Source: Alphaproteobacteria bacterium (lineage in GTDB: Bacteria; Pseudomonadota; Alphaproteobacteria; TMED109). Taken from it: a stretch of DNA of 64,000 bases. The first letter of the stretch is position 1. The number at the start of each line of letters is the position of its first letter. The stretch lies in the NCBI GenBank assembly GCA_022819905.1, contig JAJEGJ010000074.1, positions 1 to 64,000 of the forward strand, written 5' to 3'. Positions 25,182-32,193 of the stretch are shown here, one piece after another. The position numbers were made by a program, and so were the translations under genes. The notes under the pieces were generated by a model that saw only the letters and a program-made list of their open reading frames with translations, was not told where the DNA came from and did not search any database.

Positions 25182-25380
25182 TGACCGGCGCGCAACCGCG
25201 ATGTCAAAACGGCGGAGCGGTGTTTGCAAGCACGACGGTCCTGCTGGACAGTGAATGGGGCCTGTGCAGCGTCTATGGCTTTGCGCCGGAAGAGTTCGCG
25301 GTGGCACACCGTGCTTTCGTGGGGCTGCCGGGCGTCACCGTTGAGGATCCCGGCCTGCTGGTAGATGCACCCTGGAGATG
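25182..25380 (+). pseudogene. Second VapC fragment (middle part)
   Basis: FASTTVLLDSEWGLCSVYGF and HRAFVGLPGVTVEDPGLLVD match the middle of PIN toxins with ETEWVLRSVYGF-GLPGVTVEDP sequences. It lacks the DTNVL start and the C-terminal FADALHL-D acids, and runs into unrelated residues after VDA. It is a different VapC lineage from the fragment at 24838. No antitoxin is adjacent. Confidence 0.6.
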
Positions 25381-25544
25381 CCGGTCCCGGCCGACCAGGG
25401 AACACCCATTCCTAAGGGCCGGGACGGACCCGTGTCCTACCGGCGGGCTCCCACCATAAGCCCGCCGTCATCACAAGAACGCCTTTTCGGCGGCTCTTGC
25501 ACAGTGATTTGGATGAGCTGTATCCCCATGAAGGCTGGCTGGTG

Positions 25545-25781
25545 ATGAAGACAACCCTCAATCTGAACGATCAGGTCCTGCGCCAAGCCAAGGGCCGGGC
25601 GGCCCGCGACGGAATCACGCTGACGAGATTCGTCGAAGACGCTCTGCGGGCGCGGCTCGCGGCAGTGCAGGACCGCAAGGAACCGTTCCGCATGCGACTG
25701 AAGCCTGTCAAAGGGGATCGGCCGCCGAATGTCGATGTCAGCGACCGGGACGCGCTCTACGATGTGATCGACCGGCCGTGA
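25545..25781 (+). CDS. vapB: VapB antitoxin (ribbon-helix-helix type)
   Basis: A 78-residue antitoxin: MKTTLNLNDQVLRQAKGRAA is the standard VapB/RHH start, with GITLTRFVEDALRARLA as the second helix and an acidic C-terminal tail (VDVSDRDALYDVIDRP) that binds the toxin. ATG 25545 is chosen as the family start. TTGCAC (25497) and TGTATC (25519) may be its promoter. The GTG of vapC overlaps its stop (GTGA). Confidence 0.88.
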   Translation: MKTTLNLNDQVLRQAKGRAARDGITLTRFVEDALRARLAAVQDRKEPFRMRLKPVKGDRPPNVDVSDRDALYDVIDRP

Positions 25782-26206
25782 TAGCGGTTGACACGAACGT
25801 CCTGATGTATGCGCACCGGGTCGAGAGCGAATGGCACGAGGCAGCGACGGCACGGCTGGTCGCCCTCGGTGAAGGCATGGAACGGTGGGCATTGCCGGTG
25901 TTCTGCGTCAGCGAATTCATGCGGGTGGTGACCCACAGGCGTGTGTTCAATCCGCCCTCGACGGTCGCACAGGCGGCCGACTTTATTGAGGCTGTGGTCG
26001 CCTCGCCGAGTTGCGAGGTTGTCCAGCCCGGCCCGCAATTCATGGCGTGGCTGCTAACAACTGCCCGCGAGGCAGATTCGCATGGCAACCTGATGTTCGA
26101 CGCGCAGATCGCAGCCGTATGCCGGGAACACGGTATCGATGGGATTCTGACGAACGACAGCGATTTTGAGCGGTTCGGGACGTTGCGTGTCCAGCGTCTG
26201 GAATAG
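25778..26206 (+). CDS. vapC: VapC ribonuclease toxin (PIN domain)
   Basis: A 142-residue PIN toxin from GTG 25778. MIAVDTNVLMYAHRVESEWH holds the first Asp, VFCVSEFMRVVTH the Glu, and NLMFDAQIAAVCREHG with LTNDSDFERF the last two Asp. These cleave specific tRNAs or rRNA. All acids are present. It is about half identical by eye to the VapC at 26504-26938, and the two modules face each other tail-to-tail. Confidence 0.9.
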   Translation: MIAVDTNVLMYAHRVESEWHEAATARLVALGEGMERWALPVFCVSEFMRVVTHRRVFNPPSTVAQAADFIEAVVASPSCEVVQPGPQFMAWLLTTAREADSHGNLMFDAQIAAVCREHGIDGILTNDSDFERFGTLRVQRLE

Positions 26207-26299
26207 CGGCACGCACGCCGGTCTGGACCGACGGATGGCAGATCGATGCCCCCCCGGATTCGTAGAGCCGGTAGCCAACCGCAGCACGTTGGCCACGAC

Positions 26300-26451
26300 C
26301 CGTTAACCCTGTCGGCGACCGTGGCACCGTGCGCAGGCCCGTCTTCCAGCTGACCAACCGGATCGCGCTCCGGTCCAGCCGCATGTGCAACGACCGCAGC
26401 CCGTGGATCTCGCCGCTGCGTCAGTCCACTCAGCACCAGGAAGCGCTCCAT
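26300..26451 (-). pseudogene. Tyrosine-recombinase catalytic-domain fragment
   Basis: Two minus-strand frames joined by a one-base shift near 26410 read MERFLVLSGLTQRR and then EIHGLRSLHMRLDRSAIRLV and SWKTGLRTVPRSP. This is the segment around the first catalytic Arg and the Lys-beta hairpin of phage-type integrases (LLVLTGLRRGEIL-GLRW... SKTGxRTVPLSP). It is short, frameshifted and unlinked to the integrase remnant at 23617-24110. Confidence 0.55.
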
Positions 26452-26503
26452 GCCGGACCCATCGCGCCAGTTCGTAGCCGCACATGGTCCGTGCCCGCGA
26501 CTG

Positions 26504-26938
26504 CTATCGGTCCGCAAGCCGCTTCGTCACCAGACCTGCAAAGCGATCGAAGTCGCGGTCCTCGGTCATCAACCACGCCACACCGTGTTCCCGACACAAG
26601 GCCACGATCTGCGCGTCGAACGCCAGGTTGCCGATCGCGTTCCCTTCCTGGACGGCCTCCACCAGAAGGACCGGATAGTCTGGACCGGGGCACAGTACCG
26701 TCAGGCTGGGGGATGCGATCAGTCGCCGCACGGCCAAAGATGCCTCATCCGCGGAATGCGGCGGGTTGAACAACCGCGGGTGTGTCACCACCCGCACGAA
26801 CTCTCCCAGGCAGAAGACCGGGATAGCCCAACGCGACGACGATTCGGCCAGGTCGCGCACCGCCGCTTCCGCGAGGACATGCCGTGGTGACTCGTGCCGA
26901 TGCGCATGGACGAGAACATTCGTGTCGACGGCGATCAA
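26504..26938 (-). CDS. vapC: VapC ribonuclease toxin (PIN domain), second module
   Basis: A 144-residue PIN toxin: MIAVDTNVLVHAHRHESPRH, VFCLGEFVRVVTHPRLFNPP, NLAFDAQIVALCREHG and MTEDRDFDRF carry the four acids. It overlaps the stop of its vapB by four bases on the minus strand. It is a paralogue of the VapC at 25778; parallel duplication or repeated acquisition of related modules is likely. Confidence 0.9.
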   Translation of the reverse strand: MIAVDTNVLVHAHRHESPRHVLAEAAVRDLAESSSRWAIPVFCLGEFVRVVTHPRLFNPPHSADEASLAVRRLIASPSLTVLCPGPDYPVLLVEAVQEGNAIGNLAFDAQIVALCREHGVAWLMTEDRDFDRFAGLVTKRLADR

Positions 26939-27174
26939 CCGCGCCCGTCCATCCGTTCGTACAACGCGTCCCTGTCGTCCACATTGACGCCGGCCACCGG
27001 CTGTCCGCCCTTGATCACCAGCTCGGCGCGAAACGACCGCGCCGTTGACACGGACGTTGCCAAGTACCGCCGCAGCGCCCGCTCGATCAGGCGGGTCAGC
27101 GTATCGCCGTCCTCTGCTGCCCGCACCTTGGCGGCGCGAATCAGGCGATCATCAAAGTTGAGCGTCGTCTTCAT
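26935..27174 (-). CDS. vapB: VapB antitoxin (ribbon-helix-helix type), second module
   Basis: A 79-residue antitoxin: MKTTLNFDDRLIRAAKVRAA, TLTRLIERALRRYLA, then the acidic tail NVDDRDALYERMDGRG. It would repress the operon as an RHH dimer. Two palindromes lie immediately upstream of its ATG (27175-27206), giving a clear candidate operator. Confidence 0.9.
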   Translation of the reverse strand: MKTTLNFDDRLIRAAKVRAAEDGDTLTRLIERALRRYLATSVSTARSFRAELVIKGGQPVAGVNVDDRDALYERMDGRG

Positions 27175-27206
27175 ACAGATATCTGTATTTTAGTGCCAGA
27201 TATCTG
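27175..27206. promoter_or_regulatory. Twin ATATCT-centred palindromes: VapB operator
   Basis: ACAGATATCTGT at 27175-27186 and CAGATATCTG at 27197-27206 are perfect palindromes. Their centres are 21 bases apart, two helical turns, so two dimers could bind the same face of DNA. The first touches the vapB start codon, so binding would block transcription or early elongation. Confidence 0.7.
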
Positions 27207-27351
27207 TCAAACGGCCTGTCGTACGCTGGAACCGACATGTCTGTCAGCCGACTTCATCCGTGGGTTGGCCAGCGTTCGTCTGCGGAGCCCGAACACGCCG
27301 CATCGTAACCTGACGCACGGTCAGCGTGGGCTCCATACGGGGCCATAAGAA

Positions 27352-27379
27352 TTGCGGAAACCGTGCTTTTTTGTATACA
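27352..27379 (+). promoter_or_regulatory. Promoter of the small-protein/membrane-protein pair
   Basis: TTGCGG (27352-27357) and TATACA (27374-27379) with 16 bases between. It is followed by a very short frame (ATG 27390, eight codons) and a leader of about 190 bases before the first gene. Confidence 0.45.
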
Positions 27380-27571
27380 CTCGGGCCTATGGCCCGCACC
27401 TTAGAGTGCTCCTGAGCCTGCCGGCAGCCTCTCGCTGCTAAACGCTATGGCTTTGACCGGAGTCAGGTCTTGCCTGACGTGTCCGGCTCTCTGCGGGCCT
27501 GTTATCGGAGTGCTCTTCATCCCACACCATACCTACGCCCGAGAATTTCGCCGCGCTTCTGGAGTCTCCTC

Positions 27572-27781
27572 ATGCGTCTGCTTAAGTACCTTCGGATGGT
27601 CCTAAGAAAGCCTCCCGAACTTCCGAAGTACGACCGCGAGACTATTCGTGAAATGGAACGAGAGACTGTTTCTCGTTTCAGCAGAGGGAACGTCCGGCTG
27701 CAGCTCGGCGAATATCTGACCCGCGAGGACCTTGATAACGAACTGGAACAGATCAAGGGTCTTCGATTCGATGAGCGATGA
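27572..27781 (+). CDS. Small charged protein, first gene of an unrecognised pair
   Basis: A 69-residue protein: a basic start MRLLKYLRMVLRKPPELPKY, then a strongly charged helical stretch (DRETIREMERETVSRFSRGN) and LREDLDNELEQIKGL-like acidic end (TREDLDNELEQIKGLRFDER). The pattern suggests an amphipathic, membrane-near or coiled-coil partner protein. It overlaps the following frame by the sequence ATGAGCGATGA. AT content is higher than in the flanks, as for the next gene, which suggests transfer as a unit. No known family. Confidence 0.55.
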   Translation: MRLLKYLRMVLRKPPELPKYDRETIREMERETVSRFSRGNVRLQLGEYLTREDLDNELEQIKGLRFDER

Positions 27782-27863
27782 ATCTCGGGGGACTACGTGA
27801 GATTCCCCAACGGTCCAACAGTACCGGTCTGCCTATGAACAGGCAAACAAGTTTGCCAAGGAA

Positions 27864-28403
27864 GTGGAGTTGTTTCGATCAGCCGTCGTCATTCCTGCTC
27901 ACAATGAATTGCGGAATGCCGGCTACCATTTCCTTCGTTCTCTGTCCGATAGTGGGCAAGTTGTCAGTCAAAAGGAACTCGGCAAAGCCATCGGGCATTG
28001 CGATCGATCGATGTACGAGGCTTCGGAGGCCGGGATCTTTCATGCACTAAAGATCATCGATCAGTTCAATGAGGCTTACGAAGGGCTAGTCGTCATCAAC
28101 TATCTGGATGACTGGGAAGACATTCTTCTAACGGCATCCGATGCTCAGGATGCCATCGCGGCCGGACGTTCAAGAGAGGGTGCTGTTGCGACCGCGACCG
28201 TCTACATGGAACATTTCAGTAAATTGAAGGCCATATGCAGAAAGATTGACATCTCCCGAAGTACCATGAATGCGGCCGCCAGGCGTGAGACACGGCTGTT
28301 CTGGTGGCGCGCCGTAGCTCCTGCTGCTGTGGTGTGTAGCGGCCTCATCGTCGCGGCGGCCGCAGTGTTCAAGGAAGAATTGCGCTGCTGGCTGATCGGT
28401 TGA
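27864..28403 (+). CDS. Unrecognised protein with one C-terminal membrane segment; second gene of the pair
   Basis: From GTG 27864 the product is 179 residues: a helical soluble part (IPAHNELRNAGYHFLRSLSD, ALKIIDQFNEAYEGLVVINY) and one membrane span near the end (VAPAAVVCSGLIVAAAAVF, about 152-170). In the same frame, ATG 27771 overlaps the stop of the first gene, but a TGA at 27798 interrupts after nine codons; the sequence beyond it (SPTVQQYRSAYEQANKFAKE) looks protein-like. So either the gene is mutated near its 5' end or starts late. A tail-anchored effector is a possibility; no function is claimed. Confidence 0.55.
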   Translation: MELFRSAVVIPAHNELRNAGYHFLRSLSDSGQVVSQKELGKAIGHCDRSMYEASEAGIFHALKIIDQFNEAYEGLVVINYLDDWEDILLTASDAQDAIAAGRSREGAVATATVYMEHFSKLKAICRKIDISRSTMNAAARRETRLFWWRAVAPAAVVCSGLIVAAAAVFKEELRCWLIG

Positions 28404-28627
28404 CGGAAGCTGAAGCCTGTTCGTCGTCATTGTTCGAGGAATCGCAAGGCCTGTGCGAAGGGAGTGTTGGACCGTCACGCCGTCAGGTAACTGACCCTGC
28501 GTTCGGGACCGAGAAACCTCGCGAGGCGAGCTGCGAGATGAGATTGGGACACCGCAACCGGCGCCCGACCACCCCGCAAACGATTGCTTCCATCTGCTGT
28601 TCGGTATCCAGTTCGCGCGCATTGTGG

Positions 28628-28723
28628 CGCCCGGTGCTTGCGCTGGCCCGGTGCGTCTTTACCCTTGTGTACAGAGCCCGATCGTCGGGCACGGGAGGAA
28701 GCACGCTTGCGGAGACAAACTAA
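28628..28723 (+). pseudogene. Copy D: terminal 31 codons of an ancestral thrS, joined to infC
   Basis: The frame RPVLALARCVFTLVYRAR...TN plus TAA is 31 codons long, the same as thrS from its [10 protein letters not shown] to the final Asn and stop (17766-17861). The first 31 bases differ at about six positions. The TAA at 28721-28723 shares its last A with the infC start. This is the place and spacing expected for a thrS-infC operon, so it appears to be the original thrS terminus. The frame upstream (28404-28627) shows no thrS homology. Confidence 0.75.
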
Positions 28724-28725
28724 TC
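28711..28725 (+). promoter_or_regulatory. Shine-Dalgarno and AUC start of infC
   Basis: GGAG at 28711-28714 is followed by eight bases and ATC (28723-28725) in frame with IF-3. There is no ATG, GTG or TTG in the right place: the first downstream Met codons lie inside the conserved domain. infC genes are known to use AUU or AUC so that IF-3 can repress its own translation. Confidence 0.7.
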
Positions 28726-29466
28726 GCTAGGGGCCCTGCGCGGCCGGTTGCCCCGACACGCCGCGGCCCGCGAATCAATCAGGAAATCAGGATTGATCCG
28801 GTTCGTCTAATCGACTTCGATGGAACCATGGTGGGCGTCGTCCCGCTCGAAGAGGGACTTGCACGCGCCGAGGACGCCGGGCTCGACCTTGTGGAGGTAT
28901 CCCCCAATGCGTCCCCGCCGGTCTGCAAGATCCTCGACTACGGCAAGTACCGTTACCGGGACCAGCGGAAAGCGCGCGAAGCCAAGAAGCGGCAACGCAC
29001 GTTCGAGGTCAAGGAAGTCAAGATCAGACCCAACATCGACGGGCACGACTACGCCGTGAAGATGCGGTCGATCACCAAGTTTCTCGACTACGGCAACAAG
29101 GTAAAGGTCACCCTCCGTTTCCGCGGACGCGAACTGGCGCATCAGGAACTCGGGGCGCAGGTGCTCGAACGCATCCGCGGCGAACTGTCCGAACGGGTAC
29201 GGATCGAGCAGCTGCCGTCGATGGACGGTCGCCAGATGGTGATGGTGGTGGCCCCCGTCCAGGGCCTCGGCCACGCCACCCAGGCGGTGGAGGCTTCCAT
29301 CGCGGCGCGGCAGCAGGCGACGGAAAGTGCCGCTCCGGCGGCTGCGGAGCCGGAACGCATGCCCGCTCCGCCGGAACCCGAGCCGGCGGCATCGGATCCC
29401 GAGGAGACGCTCCCGACGCCGCCACCTGACGACGAAGCTCCCCTCGCGGCGGCACCGGAGGCCTGA
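28723..29466 (+). CDS. infC: Translation initiation factor IF-3 with long acidic C-terminal tail
   Basis: A 247-residue IF-3 that binds the 30S subunit and checks the initiator tRNA. The N-domain starts RGPRINQEIRIDPVRLIDFD and includes EEGLARAEDAGLDLVEVSPN; the linker is RQRTFEVKEVKIRPNIDGHD; the C-domain has VKVTLRFRGRELAHQELGAQ and ends QMVMVVAPVQ near residue 183. A tail of about 60 Ala/Pro/Glu-rich residues follows, absent from typical IF-3 (about 180 residues). Start is AUC 28723. rpmI and rplT do not follow, unlike many bacteria. Confidence 0.93.
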   Translation: MARGPARPVAPTRRGPRINQEIRIDPVRLIDFDGTMVGVVPLEEGLARAEDAGLDLVEVSPNASPPVCKILDYGKYRYRDQRKAREAKKRQRTFEVKEVKIRPNIDGHDYAVKMRSITKFLDYGNKVKVTLRFRGRELAHQELGAQVLERIRGELSERVRIEQLPSMDGRQMVMVVAPVQGLGHATQAVEASIAARQQATESAAPAAAEPERMPAPPEPEPAASDPEETLPTPPPDDEAPLAAAPEA

Positions 29467-29475
29467 CCGGACGGG

Positions 29476-30270
29476 GTGTCCCCGTCGGCATCCCCTGCCG
29501 TGGCCACCAGCCTCGCCTACCTTGCCTCGACCGGCGACGTGCGCATCGCGTATGTGCGCACCGCCGGTTCCGGACCGGGCGTCGTGTTCCTGGGCGGCTT
29601 CATGTCGGACATGACCGGCACCAAGGCGACCGCACTCGAGGCGTGGGCGCGCGACGGGAACCGCGCTTTCGTCCGCTTCGACTATCGTGGCCACGGCGCC
29701 TCCGAGGGAGTATTCGAGGACGGCACGATCGGCACCTGGCTTGCAGACGCGCTGGCCGTGCTGGACGGGGCAACCGAGGGCCCGCAAATCCTCGTCGGTT
29801 CCAGCATGGGCGGCTGGATCGCCCTCCTCGCGGCGCGGGCGCGGCCCACACGGATCGCCGGCCTGCTCGGCATCGCGGCCGCACCCGACTTTACGCGCCG
29901 CATGTGGCAGGACGATTTCGGCGAGAGCGAACGCGAGGCCATCCGGCGCGCCGGGCGCGTGACCGTTCCGTCCGAGTACAGCGAAGAAGGCTACGTGATC
30001 ACCCAGGAACTCCTGGAAGAGGCTGAGCAGCACATGCTGCTGGACGCACCCATCCCGATCCGCTGCCCCGTCCGCCTGCTGCACGGCATGCGGGACGAGG
30101 CGGTGCCCTGGGAGACCTCGCTCCGGATCGCCGAGCAGCTCGAGACGGACGATGTCGAGGCAATCCTTGTCGGGAGCGGCGACCACCGCCTGTCCGAGGC
30201 GGCCGACATCGAGCGAATGCTACGCACGCTTGAGGACCTCATAACGGCCGCTTCGGTCCAGGACGGCTGA
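29476..30270 (+). CDS. Alpha/beta hydrolase resembling ABHD10 thioesterase
   Basis: A 264-residue enzyme. Oxyanion region VVFLGGFMSDMTGTKATALE (about 36-55), FDYRGHGASEG (about 71-81), nucleophile elbow LVGSSMGGWIALLAARA with Ser at about 114, Asp in LLHGMRDEAVPW (about 210) and His in SGDHRLS (about 236). The GSSMGG elbow and FDYRGHG are typical of the ABHD10-like acyl-protein thioesterase / glucuronide esterase family in bacteria and mitochondria. It is nine bases after infC, so probably co-transcribed. Start GTG 29476, or GTG 29500. Confidence 0.85.
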   Translation: MSPSASPAVATSLAYLASTGDVRIAYVRTAGSGPGVVFLGGFMSDMTGTKATALEAWARDGNRAFVRFDYRGHGASEGVFEDGTIGTWLADALAVLDGATEGPQILVGSSMGGWIALLAARARPTRIAGLLGIAAAPDFTRRMWQDDFGESEREAIRRAGRVTVPSEYSEEGYVITQELLEEAEQHMLLDAPIPIRCPVRLLHGMRDEAVPWETSLRIAEQLETDDVEAILVGSGDHRLSEAADIERMLRTLEDLITAASVQDG

Positions 30271-30579
30271 CCTGCGGGCCGCGACGCTCCACCGCCCGGC
30301 CGGGCGCTGCCACCGGCGCATCGGCCCGGGACCTCAGCTCGTGAACGGAGAACCCGCCCGCCCGCCCGCGCCGGCTCGCCTCCACACCAAGCGTCAAAGT
30401 GTCCGCTCGGCCGCGCACGTCATCAGCGCCGCTCGCGCCGCCGGTCGCTCGATGCCGCGCTCGCCATTTCGCTGAACTCGGGATTAGGCGCCGCTTGTCA
30501 TGCTCGCCGGAGCGGTGGCGCTGCGGCTACGAAGTCTCCTGACGCAGTAGCTATTGGTCGCGGCCTCGCCCGCATGAGA
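30271..30579. other. 310 bp without a recognised gene
   Basis: A very GC-rich tract with runs of CCCG; no clear terminator hairpin with T-tract. Confidence 0.4.
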
Positions 30580-30876
30580 TCAATAGGCATCAAGGTTCTG
30601 ACCAGCAAGCTGAGCGAGCTGAACCTTACGGACGAGCTCCTGGTCCTCCAGCTGATCCGCTATCCGCAAGGCCTGGTCGAGATCGTGCTGGCCTACCACG
30701 CCGCCCAGCGCGACCGGTTCCACGCGATAGGTCCTGGCCGAGGCGGCGATGCGGTCGCCTTGCAGCCCCGCGCGAAGCGCGTCATTGACCACCGCCTCCA
30801 ACGACCGACGCGAACGGTGCGCAATGTCTTTCAGCTGTCTCGCAATCCCATCTTCGATCGTCAACGTGGTTCGCAT
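30580..30876 (-). CDS. Orphan VapB-like antitoxin
   Basis: A 98-residue protein: MRTTLTIEDGIARQLKDIAH, RRSLEAVVNDALRAGL (ribbon-helix-helix) and a C-terminal part ALRIADQLEDQELVRKVQLA. The usual next gene, vapC, is not present: after the stop at 30580 the minus strand has no PIN frame. The tail differs from typical VapB ends, so it may be truncated or fused. Start at MRTTLTI (30876); seven residues further upstream are possible. Confidence 0.6.
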   Translation of the reverse strand: MRTTLTIEDGIARQLKDIAHRSRRSLEAVVNDALRAGLQGDRIAASARTYRVEPVALGGVVGQHDLDQALRIADQLEDQELVRKVQLAQLAGQNLDAY

Positions 30877-32193
30877 GCCGCCGCTCCCGTTCCTCATCGG
30901 CTGTGCCCCTTCCGGGAGTCATCACAGCATGTGGGGGTCGAGCATCAATGCATCATGCTGACGGGCAGTCGTGACGGCACTGCACGTTCGCCCAGTACCC
31001 TGACTGCAATGCGGCAGGTTCGCGACTCGTCGCCTGTTGCCTGTCGCAGCCGGCCGGTCTCGATCGCCTGACGCGGACACCCGCGGACCTCGTCTCAGCC
31101 TTTGCGGATCCATCCGGCCGCGCCTGACGTGCGCATGGCTGTCGAAGCCACCAGCCGTCATGAACTGGCTTGCCGCTACGGCAGCAGATCCGGTCTCCCG
31201 GCTCCGCACACCCGTGGCTCGGTCATGAAGGCGCCGCCACGGCCGGTTCCAGCAAACCCTCGTACGGTCCTGACCTCACGAGCCGCCCGGAGACGTCGAT
31301 CAGGCGGGCGCTACGCTTTGAGGAGCCCGCAGCCACTCTGCGAAACGCCGCACCGCTTCAGCCGGCTCCGGCGCCTGTGGTCACTCAGCCGCCCTAAGTT
31401 CATATTCTCTCTGCAGGGGCAGAGCCCGCCATCCCGGATCTTTCGGGAGACCTCTGATGCTTACGCGCCGCCGCGTCTCGCTTCTCGCCGCCATCGTGTT
31501 CAATTCGGCAATTCTCGCCCTCAGCGCCTGTGCCGGCGGCGGCAAGCGCCCGGCCGAAGACGGGCAGCCCCGTCCCAATCCCATGCATATCCGCCGGCCC
31601 AGGCCGATCATCCGGCGACGGAGGGTTCGACCGCGCCGCAGCCGCCGACGTGGCCGAAAGCGGCCGGACGGGCATCGCTCCAAACCTGCCCGCAATCGGA
31701 ACCGCGGCCGCCGGGGCCGTCGCCGCGGCGGCAGACGCCGCGCACGTCGTACCCGTGCCAAGAGCCGTTGACGGCCTCCAGATCCGCCGCTCGACGGTAA
31801 ATTCGGACGACCGCAGCGCCACCTGCGGGAACCGGCGAATCCACGCCGATGAGACCGCCGCGGATGTGGCGAAGCCGCAAGCACGCCACGAGACCGCGAG
31901 TACTTCGCGGCCGGTACAAGTGACCTGCCAGCGTGTGACAGACAGGTGTCCCCACCCGGGCGCGGGCATCATGTTGTCCCGGGCACCAGCGCCTGATTAC
32001 GGTCGATCCGCCAGGCTATCGACGGCGGTGCCTCGTCCCCGCCTTCTCGCCAGCTTCGACTACCTGTAACCGACTGCCTAGGTCGCGGCAACCACACGCG
32101 ACCAGTTGTGCGGCTCAGTCCGAGCCTCAGCACGAGGCACGATCTCCCAGAACGGTCGAGCCCACGCTTCCCGCAGGAATTGCGTGCCGTCGA
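30877..32193. other. 1.3 kb of mostly non-coding DNA with a lipoprotein-like start
   Basis: Only one piece looks real: the signal peptide frame at 31457. The rest has no domain, promoter or repeat that I can defend. Confidence 0.4.
31457..31771 (+). pseudogene. Possible lipoprotein gene broken by a frameshift
   Basis: ATG 31457, preceded by GGGAG at 31446-31450, opens a plausible lipoprotein signal: MLTRRRVSLLAAIVFNSAIL then LALSACAGGG (lipobox SAC). After about 45 residues the frame turns into an Arg-rich, non-protein-like run, while another frame continues with low-complexity Ala-rich sequence. Probably decayed. Confidence 0.3.

Noticed and set aside
27798-27800. TGA read as selenocysteine
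   Set aside because: No selenocysteine-insertion hairpin was seen and the family is unknown; nonsense mutation or a later start is simpler.
28807-30186. 459-codon minus-strand frame over infC and the hydrolase
   Set aside because: It spans two well-identified plus-strand genes and has a shadow-type composition.
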